DNA of 43,088 nucleotides, taken from NCBI GenBank assembly GCA_027622595.1, contig JAQBZZ010000011.1, forward strand, positions 1 to 43,088, written 5' to 3'. The stretch comes from Chloroflexota bacterium (GTDB taxonomy: Bacteria > Chloroflexota > Dehalococcoidia > Lucifugimonadales > UBA2985). Of this stretch, positions 15,917 to 24,986 are shown one piece after another. Below the pieces are notes generated by a model. That model ran no database searches. It was given only the letters and a program-made list of their open reading frames with translations, and was not told the origin of the DNA. A program made the position numbers and the translations under genes. Position 1 is the first letter of the stretch. Each line of letters begins with the position of its first letter.

Positions 15917-17551
15917 ATGCAGAAGCTAAACATCGGAGTTGGCGTGTTGAGTGGAGTGCTCCTTACGGCTCCTCTGCTGGGCATAATGTACCTGGCAAAC
16001 GAGTGGACTGGACTGCCGTTCGCCCCGTTTGACCTGTTTGACTGGATCACCCGTGTGCTGCCAGGCCCGCTGATTACCTTCGGCATTGACTTCATGATAG
16101 ATGCGTTGCGGCTGATGGGATTGAGCGTGGCCGGCACGGCGAAGACAGCCGAGCACATCTCGGCTGTCCTGAACTTCTTTGCCGCGGGAGCGGTGGTTGG
16201 AACACTATTCTTCGTGTTCTTCAGATTTCGTGCAGTGTGGCCGGACCTGACATCTGGGCTGGTGGTGGGCGCCCTGGTTGGACTCCCAATGACAGCCATA
16301 AGTATTGCGATCACCCAATCAACCGTCCAGCCTCTCCTGATCGTGTTGTGGCAGATGGGGCTGTTCCTGGTGTGGGGTGTAATGTTGAGGGAGGCATACA
16401 TCCGCACGAACCCTGGTTATGGGCTTCTATCGGCAGATGAGGGGCAACCGGACACGGTCCACATGATCGACCGGCGAAGCTTTCTAATTCGCCTCGGCGC
16501 TGCCAGTGCCACCATCACTGTTGCCAGCAGCTCCCTTGGCAACCTGCTGTCCCGGGCAGCACGCCGTGAGATTGAGGACGAACGGGATGCCTCCATGACA
16601 CACCAGACCGAGCAGAGCATCGGGCCGTCCTTTCCAAATTCCGACGATCCCGTGATGCCGGCTCCCGGGACGCGACCCGAGTACACCCCTTTGAAAGACC
16701 ACTACAAGGTGTTTATCAGAACAAGCACCACGACCATTGACGGGGCAACATGGTCGCTGCCCATTTTCGGCCTTGTTGAGAATCCCCAAATACTCAGCCT
16801 GGAGAATATCCGCAACAACTATGAGCCACGCGACCAGTACGTGACGCTATCGTGCATCTCCGGTCGGATAGGAACATCCCTGATTAGCACCACCAAATGG
16901 ACTGGCGTGAGCCTGCAAGATATCCTTGCCGATATCAAGCCAACAAATAAGGCACGCTATCTGGATATGACATGCGGCGACGGGTTCCACGAGACGGTTG
17001 CCCTTGACCTGATCGCATCAGACCAGCGTATCATGCTCTGCTATGACTGGGACGGCAATCCACTTCCCATTGACCACGGGTTTCCGCTGCGGATATGGAT
17101 TCCCGATCTTTACGGGATGAAACAGCCCAAATGGATAACCGAAATAGAAGTCGTGGAGGACCTCAATGAAGGTTACTGGGTCAAGCGCGGCTGGGACCCG
17201 GTGGCCAGGGTCACAGCGACTTCTGTCATAGATACCGTGGCCGTGAATGCCGTCTACGAGAACAACGGCCAGCAGTTGGTCCCGATTGGAGGCATCGCGT
17301 TCGCAGGAGCACGGGGGATTTCCAAGGTTGAAGTCCGCACAGATGATGGCGCCTGGCAGGAGGCCAACTTGAGAGCGCCGCTGTCAGAAACAACCTGGGT
17401 CCTGTGGCGGTACGACTGGCCCTTCACGGCCGGCAATCACGTAGTAGAGGTACGATGCACCGAAGGTGACGGCACTCCTCAGATTGAGGAGTCGCGCGGC
17501 AACCATCCCAGCGGCGCAACGGGCATCCACGGCAAAGAGGCGCGGCTCTAG
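15917..17551 (+). CDS. sulfite-oxidase/MsrP-like molybdopterin oxidoreductase with N-terminal membrane domain
   Basis: N-terminal TM segments, then HMIDRRSFLIRLGAASATITVASSSL (Tat-like) and molybdopterin domain YVTLSCISGRIGTSLISTTKWTGVSLQDIL..GDGFHETVAL..HGFPLRIWIPDLYGMKQPKWITEIEV; C-terminal dimerisation-like region. Confidence 0.85.
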   Translation: MQKLNIGVGVLSGVLLTAPLLGIMYLANEWTGLPFAPFDLFDWITRVLPGPLITFGIDFMIDALRLMGLSVAGTAKTAEHISAVLNFFAAGAVVGTLFFVFFRFRAVWPDLTSGLVVGALVGLPMTAISIAITQSTVQPLLIVLWQMGLFLVWGVMLREAYIRTNPGYGLLSADEGQPDTVHMIDRRSFLIRLGAASATITVASSSLGNLLSRAARREIEDERDASMTHQTEQSIGPSFPNSDDPVMPAPGTRPEYTPLKDHYKVFIRTSTTTIDGATWSLPIFGLVENPQILSLENIRNNYEPRDQYVTLSCISGRIGTSLISTTKWTGVSLQDILADIKPTNKARYLDMTCGDGFHETVALDLIASDQRIMLCYDWDGNPLPIDHGFPLRIWIPDLYGMKQPKWITEIEVVEDLNEGYWVKRGWDPVARVTATSVIDTVAVNAVYENNGQQLVPIGGIAFAGARGISKVEVRTDDGAWQEANLRAPLSETTWVLWRYDWPFTAGNHVVEVRCTEGDGTPQIEESRGNHPSGATGIHGKEARL

Positions 17552-17640
17552 AGCTGGTAATTGCGGTCTGACGTGAACATCAACGGAGATTGATGCTGGA
17601 GCAGGGTTGTGGACTTATCAGGATACAGAGGAAAATCGTG

Positions 17641-17849
17641 AAAATAAAGAACCCCGAAGCTTTGCGGTCAAAGACCGTCTCAGTGGACTGAGCCGAGAAC
17701 TTCGGGGTTCAGTGCCTGCCGGTATTCCGTAAACGGATACCGAGCGTCTTTTTGTCCGGTGCCGTCTACGCTACAGACACCTCACTAGCAGTCCATCTAT
17801 CAGATAACAAAATATTGATCACCTCCTTTCTTAGTGTACCAATACGATA
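17641..17849 (-). ncRNA. candidate structured RNA / leader with extended Shine-Dalgarno and terminator-like multibranch stem
   Basis: Minus strand: AGAAAGGAGGTGATC (17817-17831), TTG-initiated 14-codon ORF 17810..17766, hairpins 17720-17742, 17679-17692, 17665-17677, outer stem GAACCCCGAAG/CTTCGGGGTTC (17700-17710 / 17649-17659) followed by TTTATTTT. Possible weak promoter TTGCAC-18-TATCGT (17873-17844). Confidence 0.55.
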
Positions 17850-17927
17850 CACCATGCTCTGGAGTTAGTGCAATAGTTTGTCGATTCGCTTGTTCAGAGC
17901 CACATTGCGTCAAACTAGAAGACATTA

Positions 17928-18569
17928 TCAGCCCTCGCCAGCGACCTCTTCATTCCGTACAGTTTCGGCCACCTTTTTGAAAAGCTCATAGGGTTGAGCG
18001 CCTGAGAAGAAGTACTTGCCGATGATGAAGGATGGTATGCCGTTGACCCCTATTGAGAGAGCTTCATCGTACTGTTCCTGGGCCTGGGCGGTGTAGTGGC
18101 CGGTGTCCAGGATTTCCTTCATCTCATGAGCGTTGAGACCCACCTGCTCCCCCAGTTGCTGGAGCACTGAGAGCTGCCCCAAATCGGCTCCATCCTCCCA
18201 GAAAGCCTTGTAGCACACCCTGTGGAATTGCTCGAAGAGGCCCTTGTCCTTCGCAAACTCAGAGGCCTCGAAGGCCATACGTGTGTTGGGCGTGAGCGGG
18301 GCACGCCGCATGGTGAGTCCTGCCTCATCTGCGACATCGCCGATATGACCTGTGAGGGGTGCGCCCACCTTTTCGCCCTCTCTGAGCGGCCTCACATTGC
18401 CCTCAGGAGGTATGTCGGGTCTGAGATAGAAGCTCTTATAGCTAGTTTCGAGGGGATATTCCTGCGCTAGCTGGTCCAACCTGGCCAGTCCTATGTAGCA
18501 CCAGGGTCAAATGTAGTCGTACCAGACGGTGACTGGAATGATGTTGCTATTGTGTTTGGGTGTTGTCAT
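17928..18569 (-). CDS. FrnE/DsbA-family oxidoreductase, probable selenoprotein (in-frame UGA at 18507-18509 as Sec in UPWC)
   Basis: Reading through UGA gives MTTPKHNSNIIPVTVWYDYI[U]PWCYIGLARLDQLAQEYPLETSYKSFYLRPDIPPEG...; ATG at 18569 has a GGAGG SD. The ORF track starts only after the UGA, at 18479. Confidence 0.8.
18471..18488 (-). promoter_or_regulatory. candidate bacterial SECIS hairpin
   Basis: RNA CUGGCC-AGGUU-GG(A)CCAG begins 18 nt after the UGA; apical loop contains GGU, as in the E. coli fdhF SECIS loop. Confidence 0.55.
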
Positions 18570-18760
18570 GGATTTCCTCCTTGTTCTCCTTCGCTTTGGA
18601 AGCAAGGGCCAGTCCTTGTATCCTCCCTGGATTCAATAGACCTACCTATTGTAGTTGAAGTGCGCCGTCCCCGCCAAGCACCCAGGAGACATTACCATGC
18701 AGGACAATGTTGTACAATCGGCATATGCATGCCTTCGCTGATAAGAACGACAATGAGTTC

Positions 18761-19315
18761 ATGGGACAGATGCAACGAATAGTTGTCGTGGGTTCAACGG
18801 GTTCCGGCAAGACAACCCTGGCTCGACAACTCTCACGGCTGTTGGATGTCCCCCACATAGAGTTGGATTCCCTTAACTGGGAGGCCAACTGAACCGCCGC
18901 CCCGACGGATGTTTTTCGACAGCGAGTGCACAATGCCTTGGAAGGCGATACGTGGGTGGTAGACGGCAACTATACCGCTGTGCGCGACCTGGTGTGGCCA
19001 GGGGCGACTGTTCTCGTTTGGCTCAACTACCCTCTAAGGGTGCCGATTTGGCGTCTACTGCGACGGACATTACGTCGCACATTTGGCAAGGAGGAACTCT
19101 GGAATGGAAACCGTGAGCGATTTCTAACTCAGTTTCTCAGCCGGGACTCCCTGTTCCTGTGGCTGCTCCGCACGTACTGGCGTAGACGCCGTACACTTCC
19201 CATTCTCTTTGAGCAACCCGAGCATTCCCATCTTGAGGTGGTTATTTTGCGCTCCCCGAGAGCAACTCGTGATTGGCTATCTGCCATGGAGGCCACTGAC
19301 ACCCGCGCGGAATAG
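18761..19315 (+). pseudogene. P-loop (adenylate-kinase-like / topology-modulation-type) kinase interrupted by in-frame TGA at 18890-18892
   Basis: IVVVGSTGSGKTTLARQLSRLLDVPHIELDSLNWEAN*TAAPTDVFRQRVHNALEGDTWVVDGNYTAVRDL...; both halves are in the same frame, TGA where this family usually has Trp. Confidence 0.7.
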
Positions 19316-19445
19316 CGGGTTGCCACGGGCGAATACCTCTCGCAACGACGAGGGATTGGTCTTGCCACTGGTGGGTTATGCGTGAAGAAACCAGAACTTT
19401 TCAACTTCTACTTCGGCTCTTAGACTAAGGGTTTCATGGTAAGGG

Positions 19446-20024
19446 TTATGACAGAGCCCTGCCAATGATCGCACCTACTCGTTTCTCGGCGAGCCTTTTG
19501 TGTTTCTCGATGATTCTTTGGTTAGCGAGACCACCAGAGATGGCCTCATCCTCAAGGCGCTTGCAGTGATCCAAACACCCGTCATGGAAGGAGGCGATTT
19601 CGGACTTCACAGTGGCTCGTGCCTCTGAGGCTGTTAAGTGGCCAATTTGCAACTCATCTAGAATATGAGTCAATCGAATCCGAAGGTCACTTAGGTAAAC
19701 ATCAGCCAGAATAAGACGCTCCCTCTTATCTTCGTCCCATTTCACTAGCCCGGACACTATCATTGCTTGAGGATCGTTCCATTCAACAGGATTTCCCTTA
19801 AACCCCCAGAGGCGAGCCTCGTTCTCGCGCAGGCCAGAGATCAGCGCATCCATATACTCGCGAAGGTTGTCGTCAAACCGGTCGAGAGTCGCCTTGTTAT
19901 GTTCAGTGACCTTGAGGGCGCTCGTGAGTCCTTCCCAAAGCCTGATTTGGAAGTGTGTCTCTTCAATCGCCCGCCTCACGTCTCTCTTGCGAACCTGCCT
20001 ATCGGCCCACTCACGAAATCCCAT
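19446..20024 (-). CDS. hypothetical protein, helical
   Basis: 192-aa ORF, charged, predicted helical; no family recognised. Confidence 0.5.
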   Translation of the reverse strand: MGFREWADRQVRKRDVRRAIEETHFQIRLWEGLTSALKVTEHNKATLDRFDDNLREYMDALISGLRENEARLWGFKGNPVEWNDPQAMIVSGLVKWDEDKRERLILADVYLSDLRIRLTHILDELQIGHLTASEARATVKSEIASFHDGCLDHCKRLEDEAISGGLANQRIIEKHKRLAEKRVGAIIGRALS

Positions 20025-20086
20025 TCCTCGGTCGCCTCCTGCTATGAATGAGATGTTGGCGAACTTATTGCCATTACGCTAAATGG

Positions 20087-20161
<75 letters not shown>

Positions 20162-20193
20162 CCATGCAAGATTAAAGCGGAGCTACCCGAGTG

Positions 20194-21432
20194 TCAAGAA
20201 ACCGCTGGTGTGGACGGCCCTTCCTCGGACGGAAGGGCAAGCAGCTTCACCACCCTGTCCAGTATACTATGGCCCACCTGGTACTTGGTCATCAGCGGCA
20301 GATCTTCGACGCCTCCGTCCGTGTCCAGGATGGCGACCTTGTTATTGTCAACGTTGAAGCCGCTATCGGTGGCGGTTATGTCGTTGGCGACGATGAGGGC
20401 AAGTTTTTTGTCCGTGAGTTTCTTGCGGGCGTTATCCAGAAGATTTTCGCTCTCGGCGGCAAAGCCCACCCGCAGCACCCCTTCGGGCACCTCAAGGAAG
20501 AAGTCGTCGTTCTTCGCCAGATGGAGCACAAGTCCTTCACCAGCATCGTTTTTCCTGATTTTTTGTGAGGCAACCTCGGCCGTACGGTAATCGCTGACCG
20601 CAGCAGCCATGATGAGGGCGTCCGCACCCGCGCAGGCGCTCAGGACTGCCTCCCGCATCTCGGCCACGGTGGTCACGTGCCGCACTTCCACGCCGGCAGG
20701 GTCGGGAAGAGAGGTCGGCGCGGTAACGAGGGTTACTCTCGCGCCGCGGTCGCGGGCCGCCTGGGCCACGGCGTAGCCCATCTTGCCCGAGGAACGGTTG
20801 GTTATCACCCTCACAGGGTCTATCGGCTCCTGGGTGCCCCCGGCGCTGACCACCACCGATTTCCCGGCCATGTCGCCCTGCCGACCCAGTATTCCACACA
20901 GAGTATCCACTATCTGGGGCACCTCCAGCATGCGTCCCATGCCCTTGAGACCAGATGCCAGATATCCCTCCGCTGGCCCTATGATGGTGATCCCTCTCTG
21001 CCGCAGCTTCTCCAGGTTCTCCTGGGTGGCGGGGTTATCGAACATGTAGCCGTCCATTGCAGGGGCGACTACTACGGGCGCGGAGGAAGCCAGTATGGTC
21101 GTGGTGAGGGCGTCGTCTGCAAAGCCGTGAGCTAGTTTGGCGATGACGTGGGCGGTGGCCGGGGCCACCACGATGATATCGGCGCTCTGTGCCATAGCCA
21201 CGTGCGATATCGCCTGCTCCGACTGTACGTCAAACAGGTCGGTAATAACGGGCCTGTGAGTCAGGCTGTGGAATGTAAGAGGCGTGATGAAGTTGGCAGC
21301 ACCCCGGGTGAGGATGACATCCACCAGTGCGCCTTGCTGCGTGAGCTTACTCGCAAGGTCGGCAGCCTTGTAGCAGGCGATGCTCCCCGTGACTCCCAGA
21401 ATGACCTTGCTACCAAAAAGAGGGCTATTCAT
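20194..21432 (-). CDS. coaBC: bifunctional phosphopantothenoylcysteine decarboxylase / phosphopantothenate-cysteine ligase
   Basis: KVILGVTGSIACYKAADLASKL, VVAPAMDGYMFDNPATQENLEKL, VVSAGGTQEPIDPVRVITNRSSGKMGYAVAQAARDRGA. Confidence 0.95.
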   Translation of the reverse strand: MNSPLFGSKVILGVTGSIACYKAADLASKLTQQGALVDVILTRGAANFITPLTFHSLTHRPVITDLFDVQSEQAISHVAMAQSADIIVVAPATAHVIAKLAHGFADDALTTTILASSAPVVVAPAMDGYMFDNPATQENLEKLRQRGITIIGPAEGYLASGLKGMGRMLEVPQIVDTLCGILGRQGDMAGKSVVVSAGGTQEPIDPVRVITNRSSGKMGYAVAQAARDRGARVTLVTAPTSLPDPAGVEVRHVTTVAEMREAVLSACAGADALIMAAAVSDYRTAEVASQKIRKNDAGEGLVLHLAKNDDFFLEVPEGVLRVGFAAESENLLDNARKKLTDKKLALIVANDITATDSGFNVDNNKVAILDTDGGVEDLPLMTKYQVGHSILDRVVKLLALPSEEGPSTPAVS

Positions 21433-22225
21433 GGCGTTCGTCTCCGTGCTCTTTCTTGGTATCGGCGTTGAGTTGGTAGATGAGACGAAGGCCAATCAGG
21501 GTAAGATTCGCGTTCACGGCGTCGAATACGGAGGTCTCCTTCTGAATCAAGGCCGCCAGGCCGCCGGTGGCAACCACCTTGGTATGTTCTCCAATCTCTG
21601 CTTTAAAGCGGTGCACCATCGCCTCCACCATGCCTACGTGCCCGAAAAGGATGCCCGACTGGATGGCGGCCGCGGTGTTTCGGCCAATGGCCGTCTTTGG
21701 CGGTATCAACTCTACGCGCCGCAGCTGAGATGTGCGCTCATACAGGGCTTCAGCGGTGAGGGCAATGCCCGATGCGATGGCTCCCCCAAGGTAGTCTCCA
21801 TCCCTGGAGATGGCATCGAAGACCGTGGCTGTGCCGAAGTCCACGACGATGACCGGCCCACCGTAGAGGCTGTAGGCAGCGGCCGCATCAACCACGCGGT
21901 CGGCACCCACATCACGGGGGTTTTCGTACAGTATCCGCACTCCGGTTCGAGTCCCTGTCCCCACCACCAGTGGAGGGAATCCAAAATAGGTATTGCTCAG
22001 GTCTTCAAATACCTGGGTCAGAGGCGGCACAACGCTGCATATGGCAATACTGTGGACATCCTGGGGCGCCACCCCTTTGAGGGGAAGCAGGCTTCGAATC
22101 AGAAGGCCATACTCATCGGGCAGCTTGTGCGTATCCGTGGCTAAACGCCACGTAGCCACAAGCTCTTCCTCCCGGAAGACCCCCATGGTCACATTGGTAT
22201 TACCGACATCTATGGCCAGAAGCAT
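21425..22225 (-). CDS. coaX: type III pantothenate kinase
   Basis: MLLAIDVGNTNVTMGVF, GADRVVDAAAAYSLYGGPVIVVDFGTATVFDAIS, GGAIASGIALTAEALYERTSQL. Confidence 0.95.
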   Translation of the reverse strand: MLLAIDVGNTNVTMGVFREEELVATWRLATDTHKLPDEYGLLIRSLLPLKGVAPQDVHSIAICSVVPPLTQVFEDLSNTYFGFPPLVVGTGTRTGVRILYENPRDVGADRVVDAAAAYSLYGGPVIVVDFGTATVFDAISRDGDYLGGAIASGIALTAEALYERTSQLRRVELIPPKTAIGRNTAAAIQSGILFGHVGMVEAMVHRFKAEIGEHTKVVATGGLAALIQKETSVFDAVNANLTLIGLRLIYQLNADTKKEHGDERHE

Positions 22226-22260
22226 GGTCACATCCCAAGGGCATTATAGGGAAGATGCCT

Positions 22261-23847
22261 CTACGCATCAACCGAAGCTTGATCAAGCTGGAGTGTACCC
22301 TCTTTCACCTGCTTGATGACTATTGGAAGCCGTGGCAGCAGGTCACTGGCCAGCATGCCCGTATCCCCCATCTCCCGCTTCACCTGCTCTCCGGCAGCCC
22401 CGTGGAGGTAGACTGCGCACGAGGCGGCATCGAAGGCGGAGAGACCCTGAGCCAACAGCCCTGCCATGACTCCAGACAGCACGTCCCCCGTTCCCGCAGA
22501 GGCGAGGCCAGGGTTTGCGAACGGGCTTATCCGTATCCGGCCCTGGGGTGAGCCTACCACGGTGTACGCTCCCTTCAGTACCACCGACTTGTTCCACTGT
22601 ACGGCGCTTTTCCTGGTGGTAATCAGACGTGTGGCGTTGATCTCGCCCACTGAAATTCCCGTAAGCCTGGACATCTCCCCGGGATGGGGTGTCACGACGG
22701 CCTCTCCTCTCAGTCCAGCCCACCATTCCGGTATTCTCGACATGACGTTCAGGGCGTCGGCATCCAGTACCATAGGGATTCCCGGATAGCGGGATGTGAG
22801 GAGGGTCTGTCGAAGCAGCCGTGCCACGTCGGAGCCCTGGCCTAGGCCGCAACCCACAAGCAGCGATTGGTACTTGGATACTTCTGACAGAACGACTTCC
22901 GATGCCTCTATGGACAAAAGACCGTCCTCTTCTGGCAGGGGCAAATAAGTCGCCTCGGTGAGCTTGGCGGCTAGCATTGGCTGCAAGCTTTTGGGTATCG
23001 CCAGTGTGACCAGCCCTGCGCCCACCCGGGTGGCTCCCTGACAGGCCAGGTACGCCGCACCGATGTACTTCATGGAACCAGCGATGACCAGCAACCTGCC
23101 AAAGGTGCCCTTGTGGGAGTCCAGCGGTCGTTTGGGAAGGACGTCCCTTACCCAGTCGGACGTAATAAGCTCCTGGGGCACATCTGCCGCCAGGGACGGA
23201 GGTATGCCGATGTCCACCACCTCCAGTCGTCCCACATGGGCGGCTCCCTGAAAGGCAAAAAAGCCCGCCTTTGGGTATCCCAGAGTTATCGTCACGTCCG
23301 CCGTGGGGCAGTGGGGGTCCGACTCTCCCGTATCCGCATCCAGTCCGGTCGGTATGTCCAGAGCAATGAGTCCAAGTTCCGGCCTGGCGGCCCGCTCGTT
23401 GACCAGCAGAGTGAGGACTTCTGCCAGGGTTCCCTCTATGGGCCGCGGTCTTCCCATGCCGAGGACGGCATCTATGACGAGGCGAGTCTTGGTTAACAGG
23501 CCCTTCAGGAGTGAAAAGCCTGCGTCATCTTCAGCCAGCAGAGGGTTGATACCGCTGTCCAGCAGTAATTGGCGTTTGGGGTCGTCGTCGCTTCGAGGAA
23601 GGACGAGGTAGGCTGTCACGTCTGTGCCCCAGTCACCAAAGTGGCGCGCCGCCACCATTCCGTCGGCACCGTTGTTGCCTGGGCCGACCAGCACCAGTAT
23701 GGGCACGCCACGGACATCGCCAAGGAACTCCCTGGCCTTCTCGGCCACGGCCAGTCCAGCATTCTCCATCAGGGTATCCGTGGAAACACCCTCACGAGCG
23801 CTCTTCTCTTCGAGCAGGCGCATTTCTTCAGTGGTGACTATTTTCAT
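22261..23847 (-). CDS. nnrD/nnrE: bifunctional NAD(P)H-hydrate epimerase / ADP-dependent dehydratase
   Basis: VLVGPGNNGADGMVAARHF, PLDSHKGTFGRLLVIAGS, VTPHPGEMSRLTG, NPGLASAGTGDVLSGVMAGLLAQG. Confidence 0.95.
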   Translation of the reverse strand: MKIVTTEEMRLLEEKSAREGVSTDTLMENAGLAVAEKAREFLGDVRGVPILVLVGPGNNGADGMVAARHFGDWGTDVTAYLVLPRSDDDPKRQLLLDSGINPLLAEDDAGFSLLKGLLTKTRLVIDAVLGMGRPRPIEGTLAEVLTLLVNERAARPELGLIALDIPTGLDADTGESDPHCPTADVTITLGYPKAGFFAFQGAAHVGRLEVVDIGIPPSLAADVPQELITSDWVRDVLPKRPLDSHKGTFGRLLVIAGSMKYIGAAYLACQGATRVGAGLVTLAIPKSLQPMLAAKLTEATYLPLPEEDGLLSIEASEVVLSEVSKYQSLLVGCGLGQGSDVARLLRQTLLTSRYPGIPMVLDADALNVMSRIPEWWAGLRGEAVVTPHPGEMSRLTGISVGEINATRLITTRKSAVQWNKSVVLKGAYTVVGSPQGRIRISPFANPGLASAGTGDVLSGVMAGLLAQGLSAFDAASCAVYLHGAAGEQVKREMGDTGMLASDLLPRLPIVIKQVKEGTLQLDQASVDA

Positions 23848-24208
23848 CGAGGCTCATCACCACGGAGGCTACGGCGTAGTCACGGGAGTGGGAGAGGCTT
23901 ATGGCCACCTGGGTCATACCAATGCGGACCGCCCAGGCGCTGGCCCTGTTGTGAAGCGTTATCTGCGGGGCCTGGCCTCTCTTGCGTGTCACCTCAATGT
24001 CTCGCCAGCCCACGCCGCGAGTGCCCGTACCGAGGGCCTTCATGACCGCCTCTTTGGCGGCGAACCTGGCCGCCAACTGTGGTATGCGTCCCCGACAGTA
24101 GGCCAGTTCGTCCGGAGTGTATATGCGGTTTAAAAAACTCGGCCCCCAGCGTTCGAGCACGCCCTTCAGCCGCCACAGTTCCAGAATATCAACGCCCACG
24201 GTCAGCAT
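23828..24208 (-). CDS. acpS: holo-ACP synthase
   Basis: LTVGVDILELWRLKGVLERWG, ARFAAKEAVMKALGTGTRGVGWRDIEV, ISLSHSRDYAVASVV. Confidence 0.94.
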   Translation of the reverse strand: MLTVGVDILELWRLKGVLERWGPSFLNRIYTPDELAYCRGRIPQLAARFAAKEAVMKALGTGTRGVGWRDIEVTRKRGQAPQITLHNRASAWAVRIGMTQVAISLSHSRDYAVASVVMSLDENSHH

Positions 24209-24300
24209 TCACACCACCCGTTTCTTTTGTATTTTAGGGCTATTTAGACCCCTGGATTATATTCGGACGGTTGAAGCTGTGTCTACAGGAGGGTTGATTG

Positions 24301-24843
24301 CTAAATCGGGTCATTGCCGAAAGGATAAGGAAGCGCTATCCCGAATCGATCTCGGAGCAATTGTATGTCCAGTCGGTCGGTCTCATCGGGTTCATACCCC
24401 GGTTCCCCAGGTTGGTCAGTAGCGCGCAGCGCCTGTTCTTCCGGTGTCAGGCACCGTACCTCTCGACCGTTGATCCATCCAGTGCCTAGCAATCCAGGTG
24501 CAGAGAACACCCATTCACTACCGCCATTACTCTGCTGAACCGCACTGGCATCGCTTCGAAAACGGACGGGATGGAAATCAATGCGACGGTCCGCCGTATC
24601 GCGTACCACAAATCCTTGGGGTAGCTCATCTGTCATAATTGAGAAGCCCAGGCCATGAGTCACCCGCATCGCGGCCTCAATGTCATCTGCCCGAATTATC
24701 ACGTCCAAATCATCGTGTGGGCGTGTCTGCTCTCCCAGTAGGGCATCAATCCCCCAACCACCCTGAACCCACACGTCGACACCAGTCGATTCAAGCGCAT
24801 CTATTACTTCAACCACATCTGCCGCATGCATCATAATAGGCAT
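24301..24843 (-). CDS. nucleotidyltransferase, lincosamide nucleotidyltransferase-like
   Basis: VDVWVQGGWGIDALLGEQTRPHDDLDVIIRADD, DFHPVRF, VRCLTPEEQALRATDQPGEPGYEPDETDRLDIQLLRDRF. Confidence 0.85.
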   Translation of the reverse strand: MPIMMHAADVVEVIDALESTGVDVWVQGGWGIDALLGEQTRPHDDLDVIIRADDIEAAMRVTHGLGFSIMTDELPQGFVVRDTADRRIDFHPVRFRSDASAVQQSNGGSEWVFSAPGLLGTGWINGREVRCLTPEEQALRATDQPGEPGYEPDETDRLDIQLLRDRFGIALPYPFGNDPI

Positions 24844-24986
24844 TGTAGTTGGCGGTCGCTGAGGCTACAAGATCGATGGCATGACTCATGCTACCAGCCC
24901 GAAACTTGCAAGAAATTTCCAGGGTTATCCCTTTGAAGCGGATTGGCATGGTATGATTCCCTTGTCATTCAAAAATGGAGGGGATT

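Noticed and set aside
17641-17742. selC (tRNA-Sec) candidate beside the selenoprotein
   Set aside because: No tRNA acceptor, T-arm GTTCGANTC or CCA pattern; the stems do not match tRNA geometry.
17817-17831. GATCACCTCCTTTCT on the + strand as a 16S rRNA 3' end fragment
   Set aside because: No helix-45 or other 16S sequence precedes it; it is better explained as the complement of an extended SD on the minus strand.
18889-18893. UGA reassigned to Trp across the genome (code 4), suggested by the kinase TGA
   Set aside because: TGA serves as the normal terminator of several genes here (e.g. 17928, 20194, 32487, 38836), and at FrnE it replaces Cys rather than Trp.
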